Shown: positions 23,401 through 34,423 of the stretch, piece by piece
Numbering within the stretch: position 1 is the first letter of the stretch
Layout: each line of letters starts with the position of its first letter
Assembly: GCA_003024175.1 (NCBI GenBank)
Contig: MDYQ01000143.1
Coordinates: forward strand, 1-64,000
DNA length: 64,000 nt
Source: Planoprotostelium fungivorum
Taxonomy: Eukaryota; Evosea; Variosea; Cavosteliida; Cavosteliaceae
Direction of reading: 5' to 3'
Made by a program: the position numbers and the translations under genes
The notes under the pieces: generated by a model
Databases searched by the model: none
What the model was told of the DNA's origin: nothing
Seen by the model: the letters and a program-made list of their open reading frames with translations, nothing else

Positions 23401-24467
23401 CAGTCTGTCATCATCTTGAATGGGTTCGTCTCCGTTCTCCCAATTAAATCCGTGGAAGTAACAATAATCGGCTGTATGCGTGTGAGACGTGGCTCGTTGT
23501 AGATGGATGAGCGTTGTAGATGAAGTAGCGTTGTAGATGGATGTCCTCACTGTAGAGAACGTGAGTCCAGATCTCAGTCTCGGAGCCAAAGTTCTCGGAT
23601 CCCCTCCAAACGAATTCGAGTTCGCTGGTGCGGTTGCGGAAGTCATGCTCTTGGAAGTCGATTCTACCAAAGAAGAAGGCATCGAATCCCATCTGTGCGA
23701 AGAGAGAAGCTTGAGAGGCAGAGTGTCCGAAGGGGTCTGTACGATGGATGAGTCATAGGAGATGATGGGATGATGGATGTGGATGGAAGAGGGCTCACCG
23801 ACATGCCAACCGACGGTGGGGCGGACTCCGAATTCTTCGAATAAGAATTGGTGGCCCAAAGTCATCTGATCGATGACGGCCGAATAGTGAGTCGTGGCTT
23901 CATCTGCAATGATATGAGAAGGGTATGAGGGGTTTCAAAAGTCACCGTTCATGCACCAACCACCGTTGATGAACTCGAGACGTCCTTCGGCGACAAGCTG
24001 CTTGACATTGTTCTGTGTCTGTTGAGACTGCTCTCTGTACCAGCGAGTGAAGAAGGCAATCTCGACGTAAACGAAACGTTTGGCGGGGTCCTGCATCAGA
24101 GCCTCGACAACTCCATCGATAATGTATTGAACTCCTGCATCTTGGATGTTCTGTCTGGATCCCATGTAGTATTGATCGACGGTCTTCAACCATCCCACAT
24201 CCTGAAAGAATGAGTTGGATAAGAGACAGACATCTTACATCGTGAGTGTGGGCAACGACGTGAACGTTAATAGCGGGGAGTTCTTCGTTGAGAATCGTAT
24301 TCATGTCCAAATTTTCAATAGAGGGGGCAAACTGCTTGGGCTGCCCCACATGTTTGGCTGCACATCGAATAAGATTGAAGACACCAATCACCAGGAGAGA
24401 TACACCCACCTGACTTGTGGGCACCAGTTAGGGCAAGGAGACCCAATAGTAGTAATTGGACCTTCAT
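20490..24467 (-). CDS. MAN2B1: Lysosomal alpha-mannosidase A (GH38)
   Basis: Glycoside hydrolase that removes alpha-mannose from N-glycans in lysosomes. The start [17 protein letters not shown] is a signal peptide. The zinc site [16 protein letters not shown] is completed across an intron. [18 protein letters not shown] carries the catalytic Asp, also split by an intron. Other family blocks are [58 protein letters not shown] and [15 protein letters not shown]. About 20 short introns occur. At least nine carry the introner motif (near 20658, 20965, 21830, 22346, 22615, 22809, 22988, 23058 and 23491), the densest cluster in the window. One long intron near 21250-21360 is a GATGAT-rich low-complexity run. 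The stop TAA overlaps AATAAA. A paralogue in the opposite orientation lies at 39542-43208. Confidence 0.95.
23491..23540 (-). repeat. Triple introner half-site array in one MAN-A intron
   Basis: In gene sense, three copies of CATCTACAACG in the same orientation occur in one intron, about 18-19 bases apart. The first two are followed by CT and the last by AGCC. No other intron here has more than two. Confidence 0.85.
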
Positions 24468-24619
24468 GCTGCGTGGCTCTTGGGGTTTGTGATTTTGTGA
24501 CAAAGTGACAGGGCAAACAACCAAGTAAATGTAGACATTTCGCATCTGAATGAATCACACGACAACGTTTCTATAAAGGATGTCTAAAGCTTATGAACTG
24601 CATTAAATGGATTGTATTA

Positions 24620-27600
24620 TTATATCCTCTGATTTTTCTTGATGATCAAGATGTCGATGAGATGTCTGGCTGCCTCCTTCAGGGCAGCTGCCTTCTTCGC
24701 CGCGTGAGCGTGAGCCTTGACATCCAGGAACTCCACATCTGCTCTCCATTCATCACGACCACCGGAATATTGGTCGATGAATCTATGGAGAGTCAACACC
24801 GCCGTGATGATGCATCTCCCTCACTGTGGACATTTAAACTTGTCAACCGTCTCTTTCAAGAGAGAGATTGGGTCTTTTCCCTTCTCCTTCTCTTCGCTCA
24901 AGAATTGTGCGATGCCATCGAGATTGAGTAGTGCCGATCCTTCGGTCCTCTCCATCGGATTGGGTGGTGTTGATCCTTCGCACCTCTCCATCTGATTGTA
25001 GTCCTCGGGGAGTCTGCCATCGTTTCCATTCTCGTACAATTGATTAAGAACCTGTTCCGTGTTAACGTTCCGCAGTCACGGTGGATCTCACCCTTCTCAT
25101 GCTCTCCTCCTGTATCTGTGATCTCTCGAAGAATGCGTGACCTTTCCATATTATCAGATCTGGCTCGTTGTAGATGTCCTACCTGGGGTACCTTTGACGT
25201 AGATAACATAGAACTTTGATCCCTTCTTTCTCGCACGACCTCTTGCCTGGATGAAAGAGCGATGACTGGTCAGATCACCGCAGTAGAAGACGACGTTGCA
25301 CTGTGGCACGTCTAATCCTTCTTCGATCACATTCGTTGCCACTAGCCTGCGCTCACTGTCAATGATGCAGTATGACATCATAGAGATGTGAGGTGACTCA
25401 CACGTTCAGGGCGCCGTTTTTGAACTTGTCCAGATTTTCCTTCTGTTGCCTTCTAGTCATTCCTACACCCTCAAGACCGGTAGTGCTACCGGAAGTGTTC
25501 TGTCCCATGACGTGCTGATGCTCCATTTAGTCGTGGAGAATCACGTCGTCACTCACTCCATAGTTGAAGTGGATTTTTGAGTCCCGCAACATGTTGTACC
25601 ATTTTGTGACGGATCTCTTCGTGGTCACAAACACAACCGCTCGATAGGAATCCGTATCCTGAAGAGTCATGTCATCACAATGCATCGATCCATAGGAAGA
25701 TATCACCTCAGTTTCAAAGTCCCTCTCTAGTAGCGATTTCAATATCTCAAACTTACGATTCCAGCCATCTTGTGCGGGATCTCCTTCCCTCACTCCGTTT
25801 TCAGATAGATCACCCGTGTCGAGTAAGATGGCCAGATTTTCCGCTATCTCTCTCAACTCTTTCAACGATGGATCACCCTGTCCTCTCGTTCATCGATATT
25901 CGCATTCAACGCATCACCTCTTTCTGAATCTGCCAAAGGTCAGGTGTTGAAATGAAATTCGTTTGACAATCGTCCCACCTTATCTAATACCTCCATATAC
26001 GACTCTGACCCTCGTTCTAATCCATTCAGACGATCCGGTTTCTCTAGTCTCGACTCCAATGTTTTCATCTCTTCAATCATCTGGACAGCCATTGGAAGAG
26101 GATAATGATGTGTCACTCACTCGATGATAGATTTCTTTCTGTTCATCGGTCATTTCGATGGAGACTTCGAGGATCTCTGGTTCGTTCACTCTCTCTCCTG
26201 CCCACGAATCAGCAGATGATGATGTGTATGTGACGATGGAGCGTGATGTTCTATGCATCGTTAGAATATCAACCAACTCACTCTGTAGCTGTTCCATCTC
26301 CCCAGTTGCCTTGACGATTTTCGCTCCTCCTAAACTCCACTGCAGTAGATGAATGATCTATTATCTCAGTCAAAGATGTTTCGAACCGGATACACTTCAC
26401 CCTGAGAGTGCTGCTGTTACTGATGGCACCACCGGGTGAAGCAGTCATTCCCAGAACTACAGGCCTCTTTCCATCAGCAGGTACACTTCTGTACGACTGT
26501 ACATATTTCAAATCGCGTCCATTAGAGTGAGTGCGTCCTTACACTCATGATCTTCTCATATGGATGGTTCCCCGTCGTATGATGACACTCATCGATGATC
26601 TGTCCTCGTCATCATCGAGTCCATTGACATCATTTTCATCTCACCAGTAGTGATATGTCTGACCATATGGCTGGCTGCTGTACCATGTCCATGAATTTGT
26701 CTGCGATGATGACTATCACATCAGAAGACAGACAACCATCCCATGTCTCGTTATGACTGTCCTCTGCAGTAATGGTGATGATCTTCAGATCCGAGTAAAC
26801 GGAGAACAGCTTCGCCTGCTGTGTGGCCAGATGCACTTTGTCTACTACAAACACCGCTGTATCTCTGTCATCTTCCTTTCATCGATGTCTCTCACCTTTG
26901 AAGCCCTGAGGTTGTCTCTTGTGTGCCTCAATGCAGCGAGCTAAGGCGATGACAGTCTTACCACTGCCAGTGGGTGAGACGATGATCGAATTTATGTCTG
27001 TGCTTCTCTCGATCATGTCTATCTGATCTGGATAAAGTTTCAATTCCTCCCTACTGCGCGTCATTCAAATGATGACAGACGCTACATGAATGTTCACCTG
27101 CAATGAAAGCTGATGATAAGTTTGTTGTCAGACTTGGCAAGAACTCGGCTGATTTTTGTTTGTTCAGTGACTGGATTCTCTTTATCCTTCCACATAACCT
27201 ATTACATTATCTGATTCGCACTATATACCATAGGTCTTTCTATTCTCACCTGTATGAATTCATGATCCTCTTGAGGGAAGCAATCTATCGCGGCCTGCTT
27301 CAATTGTCCAAAAGACAGAGAAGGATCCTTGAGGTATACTTTGTGTTCAACGAATCTTTTTCTACTGAAAAGACGGATGAGGAAGGCGAGGGTTTTGTCG
27401 CGATTGATTGCAGTGTCCTTCACGTCCAAATCTCTCTCCTCTGTTAAACATAAGAGGATAAAGTAACGAATCTCTTCACCCAAGAAGAGAAAGGATTTCT
27501 TTGAAGAATCGGCGTCCCAATGGACGACCTCCTTCGTTTCATCATTTGCGAATGAAAATTTCTCTGTAATTTCGTACATCAATTCTCCTGTGAGAATGAA

Positions 27601-29045
27601 TCAGTCAAAATAACGATTCAGATGGACACGTACCGCATCTCCTCTTCACACCGATATTTGTATTACATTGTGAACAGTTGATCTTCTCGTCTTCTTTGAT
27701 CATTCCAGCCATGTTCCCACTCTTGAGCATTAGAGTTGGTGCACTCTTACTGACGTAGATGATGCACACTTCATCGGCTCCACATATCTTGGCGTGGCAA
27801 AGGTTCTCTGATCCTGACTTTTCTCCTTCACAACGCAGATACCATCTGTCCGGCTCCACTGGCTTTCTCCTGACGCTGTATTGTGAGAAGGTGTGATCAC
27901 CTGCAGACATGTCTTTGACTTTCTGTGTGAGTTGTTCCACCTGTGAGAGTCAGACCACGGTTGATTGTGATCACGACGAGTTGATGATCTGGATGAGTTG
28001 GTGATCATGACAAATTGATCATGATGAGACGGTCAACATTCTGACCTCTTCTTTCATTTCCATCAGAATGGTAGTATTTTCATCGATAAGAGATACTAAT
28101 GCAAGATCAAAATCTCTCTTTGCATCGTCATACTCACACAAGAAGGGCTCCTCGCTCCCAAAGTGCGTTGTTCCATCGAACATTTCCTGCCATACTCAAC
28201 CCTTCATCAGACCTTCAGTTTTAAGCTCACTCCTCTAGGTCTCTTATTGGGGTTTGTCGGTATCTCGCTTTGGTCAAGAAGTGTACCGAAGTAGGTAACT
28301 GTGTCCATCGGATCATCTTCCTCTGCGCGATCATCGTCGAACGTCTCTAAATCTGGACCAGAATGGACTCCACTCTGATCAACGCTGATTGTCTCAGTGC
28401 TCGCTTCCCCTGAGGGATTGTTTGCCTTTTGTGATTTGTTCATCTTGCGAGGTTTTTTGTCTTTATCCTGATCGTGTTAAATTGTGAAAGGTCTGAACGT
28501 ACCCAAAAATGCTTCAAACCAAATGAATCTTTGATGTCAGGGGACGTTTTGGAGATGCGATCTATTTTGGGCCCTGTTAGTAAGAAGAACCAATCATATA
28601 AGGCTGAGTAAGTCAGAAGTGATGGAACTGACGACGCACCTTTCTTCCCTGTCTCTCCGTACAACCGATACAGTGTGTAAACACCATTTGAGAATACCAC
28701 GTGTGGACTGCTACTGACAGATTCCGTCGATACTTGATCAAACATCTGAATTTGCTGCAATTCAGATCAGATCTTGGCTGACATTATACATCTGATCACC
28801 CCGACGCGTTTCAACTCCACTAGAACCGATTGCAACTGTTTCTCTTTCACATCAACAAAGAAGTTGAATAGTCTCTTGGTGAATTCGTATTTCGGCCCTG
28901 GTTGTTCGTCATCATTCTTCCAGACATAAAGAACCTCACGATTTTCTTCATTGGATTCTTCCATTTTCGTCTGTAGCCCCTTCTCCTTTACGAAGGACAA
29001 AGAGATTTCACGAAAACGGTCTTGTATCTCTGACGGATCCTCCAT
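24620..29045 (-). CDS. Dicer/RIG-I-type DECH helicase with C-terminal dsRBD, copy 1
   Basis: Probable antiviral or small-RNA dsRNA helicase. The start MEDPSEIQDRFREISLSF leads a long N-terminal half without recognised domains. This half includes WYLRCEGEKSGSENLCHAK and INCSQCNTNIGVKRRCG, a possible zinc-binding segment. The superfamily-2 core follows: motif I IIVSPTGSGKT, Ia VFVVDKVHLATQQA, II IIDECHHTTGNHPY, III LGMTASPGG, IV VVFVTTKRS, V ATNVIEEGLDVPQCN, VI FIQARGRARKKGS. After it, KDPISLLKETVDKFK and AKKAAALKEAARHLIDIL form a dsRNA-binding domain. Motifs II, III, V and VI place the core with Dicer, RIG-I, MDA5 and worm DRH. No CARD, PAZ or RNase III is visible. A tandem paralogue lies upstream at 29491-34264. 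One intron (near 25162) carries an introner shared with that copy. Confidence 0.85.
25140..25182 (-). repeat. Introner-like intron shared by the helicase paralogues (copy 1)
   Basis: In gene sense the intron runs GTAGGA then CATCTACAACGAGCC then AGATCTGATAATATGGAAAG. The same intron with the same motif is present in copy 2 (near 29997-30033). Confidence 0.8.
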
Positions 29046-29160
29046 TGATGCAAGATGATCGTGTGTCTTACGAAAGTTCTGTTATATTCTGTCTTCTCTT
29101 TCGTCACCGGCCCAAATGTGGCTCAACCTCTTGAGCCCTCTACAACCAAACTTGCGGCTT
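29046..29160 (-). promoter_or_regulatory. Upstream region of helicase copy 1, conserved with copy 2
   Basis: The 115 bases before the start share long identical blocks with the region before helicase copy 2 (34265-34385): GCAAGATGATCGTGT, GCCCAAAT, GGCTCAACCTCTTG and TTCTACAA/CTCTACAA. In copy 1 the core is a perfect interrupted palindrome, GGCTCAA-CCTC-TTGAGCC, at 29120-29137. Copy 2 keeps it with one change (34352-34369). This is either a retained promoter element or simply young duplicated DNA. Confidence 0.5.
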
Positions 29161-29213
29161 TCACCTTTTTGGGCTCAATTTGCAAATTGCGACTACAACA
29201 GCTGCGTGCATTA

Positions 29214-29351
29214 ATGCACGATCATGAGGTGACAATATCATCTGAATCCATTATATCATACTACGTACTTTATATTGCATCCATTCCAGCTCTCTATCTC
29301 ATCGTCAGTTGCGCCATGCAACGACTGTTGTTCTTTCAAGAGAAGATGTAG
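29214..29351 (+). CDS. Possible 45-residue single-span membrane protein
   Basis: A short open frame starting MHDHEVTISSESIISYYV, with a strongly hydrophobic stretch SYYVLYIASIPALYLIVSC followed by MQRLLFFQEKM and a stop. It occupies the gap between the two helicase genes on the opposite strand, in the same relative position that ALKBH1 holds beside copy 2. I recognise no family, and a random hydrophobic frame is quite possible. Confidence 0.25.
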   Translation: MHDHEVTISSESIISYYVLYIASIPALYLIVSCAMQRLLFFQEKM

Positions 29352-29490
29352 TTTCACTTCAGAGCACCACTTCAAATAAGGCCGTAGATTTTATCCGCTC
29401 ATCAGACAGTTGTCATCCCTTCGTGGCTGGAGTTTCCACGGTGCTCCGGTCTTGAAAGGTGATGAGAGGTTCGTGATACACGTTATGTCT

Positions 29491-32400
29491 TCATCCCATC
29501 TCCATCTGATCGTCCCCTCCGATGACAATGTCGATGAGACGTCTGGCTGCCTCCTTCACAGCATCCGACTTCTTTGCCGATTCTCCCTCCGCTTTCTCTC
29601 CCATGAACTCTGCCACCACCCTCCATCCAACATCACATTTCGAATCCTTAAAGGTGAACCTACAGAAGATGAGCCACACATCGTCATCACGGTGCGTCTC
29701 ACTTCTTGATGTCTTTGTTTTTGTCACACACTTCTTTGAGAAGGGAGACGGGGTCCTTCTTATCTTTCTCTTGTCTCAAGAGTTGAACGATGTCTCCTCT
29801 TTCTCCCTTTCCGTTGGGTGATGCTGTTCCTTCGTTCCTCTCCATCGGGTTGTAGTCCTCGGGCAGTTTTCCATCGTTATCATTTTCATACATTTGTTTT
29901 AACACCTTCTCACTTTAGCAGAGATGACTTCTCGATCTCACTCTTCTCATGCTCTTCTCTTGTACCTGTGATCTCGAGAAGAACCTGTGACCTTACCACA
30001 TTGTTAGATCTGGCTCGTTGTAGATGACTCACCCGGGGTATCTTTGACGTAGATGACGTAGAACTTGGATCCCTCTTTTCTCGCACGACCTCTCGCCTGA
30101 ATGAAAGAGCGATGACTGGTCAGATCACCGCAGTAGAAGACAACGTTGCACTGTGGCACGTCTAGTCCTTCTTCGATCACATTCGTTGCCACTAGCCTGC
30201 GTGCAATCAATAGTGATATCACGAGCAGATGTACGACTCACACGTGAAAATCACCCTTTCTGAACTTGTCCAGATTCTCCTTTTGTATTTTTCGGGTCAT
30301 TCCGTTGTCGAGGCCGGCGTTTCCACCAGAAGTGTTCTGTCCCATGACATACTGATGCTCCATTCAGTCGTGGAGAATCACATCATCACTCACTCCGTAG
30401 TTGAAATACATGTCAGTACAACCGGTCAGCATGGAGTGCCACTTCCTAACGGATCTCTTCATGGTTACAAACACCACCGCACGATAGGAATCCATGTCCT
30501 GATCAACGTCATCATCTTACGTCGAGAAAAATTGATAGAGGTGAATGCATGACGTTTGCATCTCACCTCATTCTCAAAATCCTTTTCGAGGAGAGATTTC
30601 AGCTCTTCGAATTTGAGATTCATTCCGTCTAGTTGAACGTTTCCGTCTGGTTGAACGTTTCCGTCTGGTTGAACGTTTCCGTCTAGTTGAACGTTTCCGT
30701 CTGGTTGAACGTTTTCGTCTTCCACATCGTTCTTCGTGCCGCTGATCTCTCCTGTCTCGAGTAGAACCTGAACCTCTTCTGCCTTCTTTCTCAATTCTTC
30801 TAATCTGACGTCCTATCGTCATCAATAAAGAGATTCGTTTCTCTTTTGTGTGTCACCTTATTCTGGATCTGCATGACGTCAGATATCAACAACGTTCTAC
30901 CGTCTTACCTTATCTAGCACCTCCATGTATAATTCCGAGCCCTTTTCAAACTCCTTCAGAGGGCCAGATAGGTTCATCTGCTTCTCCAATGTATCGATCT
31001 CCTGTACAAGCTGGATGATGTCACGGATATGATTCAGGGTGATTCATTCACTCTTCGATAACATTGCTTTTGGGTCTCAGTCATCTCCACTGGTATTTCT
31101 AGAATTTCGGGTTCTTTCACTCGCTCTCCTGCTCACAAATGAGATGACTAGGACGATAATGACCTTCGATGAGGATGACGATGACATGATGAGGATGACG
31201 ATGACATGATGAGGATGAATCAGACAAATTGAATCTTGGGCTCACTCTGATACTTCTCCATTTCTCCGATTGATTTGACAATCTTTGCCTTTCCTAAATT
31301 CCACTGCAGATCCTGGATGATCTGGCGTTCGGTCAGGAACGAATCAAATGAAGCAGAACTTACAATCCAAGTGTCACTGTCGCTGATGGCACCACCAGGA
31401 GATGCAGTCATTCCCAAAATAACAGGCCTCTTCGCATGATCTGGTACAATTCTGTACGACTGATCGCAGTTAAGTTCACGCGATCAGAGTACACTCTCAC
31501 CCTCATGATGATGTTGTATGGATGGTTCTTCTTCGTGTGATGACACTCATCGATGATCTGTCCTCGTCATCAAAGTCATCAATGTCTTCATTATCTTACC
31601 AGCAGTGATATCTCTGACCATATGGCTGGCTGCTGTACCATCTCCTTGAACTTGTCGGCGATGATGACTATCACATCAAATTGTGCGCAGTTCTCCCATC
31701 GCATGGTGCTGTTGTCTTCTGCAGTGATGTTGATAACCTTCAGCTCCGAGTAGAGAGAGAACAGCTTTGCCTGCTGTGTGGCCAGATGCACTTTGTCTAC
31801 CACAAACACCGCTGTATCTTCTTAGATTCATCGCAAGAGATATAAAAACACTTACCCTTGAATTCAGACTCCTTCTTGTATGCCTCGATACATCGAGCTA
31901 AGGCGATGACAGTCTTACCACTGCCAGTAGGAGAGACGATGATGGAGTTGACATCTGTGCTTCTCTCAATCATGTCTACCTGATCATCATAAAGCTTGAT
32001 TTCTCGTCTGTTCGATGTTAAGAGACATAGCAAGGAGATGATCACCTGCTATGAAAGATGATGGTGAGCTTGTTGTCAGATTTGGCGAGAACTTTACTGA
32101 TGTTCGTTTGTTCAGTGACCAGATTCTCTTCATCAGTCCACATGACCTACATTGAATTCACATCGATTCACGAACGGTGAAGACACATCGAATGCTTAGA
32201 TTAATAAACCTCATCACACTCACGTCTTTGAATTCTATGCCATCGGGGAACATCTCTCTCACGGCTTCCTTCAGATGACTGAAGGTCAGAGTGGAATCTT
32301 TGAAGAACACTTTGTGTTGGTGAACCTCCATTCCGCTCAACAGACGGATGACGAAGGAGAGTGTCTTGTCTCGATTGATCGATGTCTTCTTTACATTCCA

Positions 32401-34264
32401 TTCTCTACCCTCTGATTCACGTGAGAGATGAACGAGAGGGAAGACATTCTCTCACCCAAGAAAGGAAGTGGACACAAGGTGGGATTCGTATCCCAGTGAA
32501 CCTCTCTTCCAATCTTGCAAAATAAGAAATTCTTCGTGATCATCCACTTAAGATTTCCTGAATCCAATTAGAATCGAGACGTCTCGATTGATCATAGAAG
32601 ACGTACCGTACTGTTCCTCTACACCGATGTTCGTGTTGCATTTCGTGCAATAAACCTTGCCTTCCTTCATGCTCATTCCAGCCACGTTCTCTTTCTTGAC
32701 CATCAATTTCTGTGACTTCTTGCTGACTTGGATGGTGCAGAGATCGTTTGCCTCGCAGAGTTTGACTTGGCAAGGTGAACCCGATCCTGACTGCTTTCCA
32801 CTGCACCGGAGATACCATTCGTCTCCTCCCACCGCCGGCTTCTTCGAATCAAATTGTGATAATGCGCCGGCTGATAGATCGGACATCTTCTGGGTGAGTT
32901 CGTCCACCTAAAATAAAATGAGATCGCTTGATTCGTACGATGTGCATCTCATCGGGATCGTCATCAGACATCGCATGGATGAGGCGATTGTGATCAAAAG
33001 CTTTTACCTCCTCGTTCAATAGCTCTAGGTGGCCGTGGTTATCATGGGAAGACACTGAACGTAAATTTAACAACACTCTCCGTGCATCGTCTAAACTCAC
33101 GCAATAGGGCAACTTTTCTGACGTATTCGTTTCCACACATATCCTGTGCTGTTTCAGCTACACCGAGAAGCACATCTCACCGGCACCTCCACTCTCCGCC
33201 TCTTCTTGCTGTGATCCTCTAGATCTTGAGTCTCTGGACACGTGGAAGACTGTGATTCGATGTTTGCCTCCTCTTCATCTCTCGGGTAGACCATATCTGA
33301 GCTGATGCTGCTGTTTGGATCCCCTCCTCCCTCTGAATTCTCCACAAATTCGTTCCTATCTCCATTTGGCTGGGTGTCATCACAACCTTCCTCAGTGAGA
33401 TAACCATCCTCCCGAGCTTGTTGCACATCCTCCATGATCTCCTGTGAAAACTGCTCTGGATCTGGAGACTGTAGCGGCTCGGATGTATCACCGTGGTTAC
33501 ATTCGACATCCTCGGCATGTGACGAGGGTGCGACCACATCGATCACTTCTGAGTGGCCATCCGACACCTTGGGCTTGTTCGCTTTGCGAGGTTTCTTATC
33601 CTGGACGTGATCAGCGATCGCTGAATCACACGATCGAGGTACCCAAGTGTGCTTCAAACCGAAGTATTCGATTTTCTCCTTCTTGAGGGCGGATTTGGTG
33701 ACGATTTCTTTCCCGCCTGCTTTGATGCATCTGTCGATCGTGGCCGCATCGAGCACGAAGAACCAATCGCATTTGGCTGGAAGATCAATCAGAGGCGATG
33801 GAGTTGATGACATACATTCTGATTCTCCGTAGTACTTGTACAGTGTGTATTCGGACATTGGATCAGACATGACAAACTGCAGGAATCGGTCATCTTTCAA
33901 AGGTTGGACATTACCTTCGGTTCACCACTGATGGATTTCCTCGGTATGCTCTCAAATATTTGGACTTGCTGATTCATAAGTCATTATGAGGTTATGGGCG
34001 ATCATCATACCCCAACTGAATTCCACGACGCTAGGTAGGATTGCATGTTTTCCTGTTTAACTTGAACGAGGAAGTCTAATAGATTCTTGGTGTTTGTATA
34101 TTTCGGCTCTTGTTGTACATTAGTCTGGGTTTATAGTGTCACATCAAATCGTGGAGGCACTCACGATCCTTGATGCTGGACATCTTGGACGTTGTCTCGA
34201 ATTTTTTCTCCTTCTTGAAGAGGGTCGAGAGATTACAGAACTTCTGTCTGAATGATTCCTCCAT
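29491..34264 (-). CDS. Dicer/RIG-I-type DECH helicase with C-terminal dsRBD, copy 2
   Basis: Tandem paralogue of the helicase at 24620-29045 with the same exon order. It starts MEESFRQKFCNLSTLFKKE. The N-terminal half contains DWFFVLDAATIDRCIKAGG, an acidic Ser/Glu-rich linker ending in KKRRRVEV (a possible nuclear signal), and the Cys segment WYLRCSGKQSGSGSPCQVK with VYCTKCNTNIGV. The helicase core has IIVSPTGSGKT, VDKVHLATQQA, a DECHH box, MTASPGG, ATNVIEEGLDVPQCN and SFIQARGRARKEGS. The C-terminal dsRBD reads KDPVSLLKEVCDKNK ... AKKSDAVKEAARRLIDIVI. It differs from copy 1 by an in-frame 6-residue repeat expansion in the helicase insert (30625-30714) and a longer acidic linker. The intron near 30012 holds the same introner as copy 1. 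Confidence 0.85.
29997..30033 (-). repeat. Introner-like intron shared by the helicase paralogues (copy 2)
   Basis: In gene sense: GTGAGT then CATCTACAACGAGCC then AGATCTAACAATGTGGTAAG. Position, phase and sequence correspond to the copy 1 intron, so the insertion predates the gene duplication. Confidence 0.8.
30625..30714 (-). repeat. 18 bp coding minisatellite in helicase copy 2
   Basis: Five tandem 18 bp units (plus strand CCGTCTGGTTGAACGTTT and close variants). In the minus-strand gene they encode (NVQPDG/NVQLDG)n just before LKFEELKSLLEKDF. Helicase copy 1 has only a short, unrepeated GDPAQDG-type segment at the same site, so the array expanded after the duplication. The unit length keeps the reading frame. 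Confidence 0.9.
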
Positions 34265-34423
34265 GTCGGTGCAAGATGATCGTGTCTGTCCTATCGAAGT
34301 TGTTCTATTGTCTGTTCTTCTGTCATCCTCGTGCGTCACCAGCCCAAATACGGCTCAACCTCTTGTGCCTTCTACAATAAAATCGGTTTTTCATCTTTCT
34401 TGATTTTATCTGCGAATACCAGC
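34265..34423. promoter_or_regulatory. Divergent promoter between helicase copy 2 (-) and ALKBH1 (+)
   Basis: Only 159 bases separate the two starts. The left part repeats the helicase copy 1 upstream blocks, including GGCTCAACCTCTTGTGCC at 34352-34369. No TATA box is evident. Confidence 0.45.

Noticed and set aside
24620-34264. Calling the two helicases Dicer
   Set aside because: No PAZ or RNase III sequence follows the helicase; the genes end in a dsRBD a few hundred bases later.
34139-34400. Plus-strand frame with hydrophobic stretches opposite the helicase copy 2 first exon
   Set aside because: It overlaps the first exon and promoter of the helicase and runs out before ALKBH1; read as a shadow frame.
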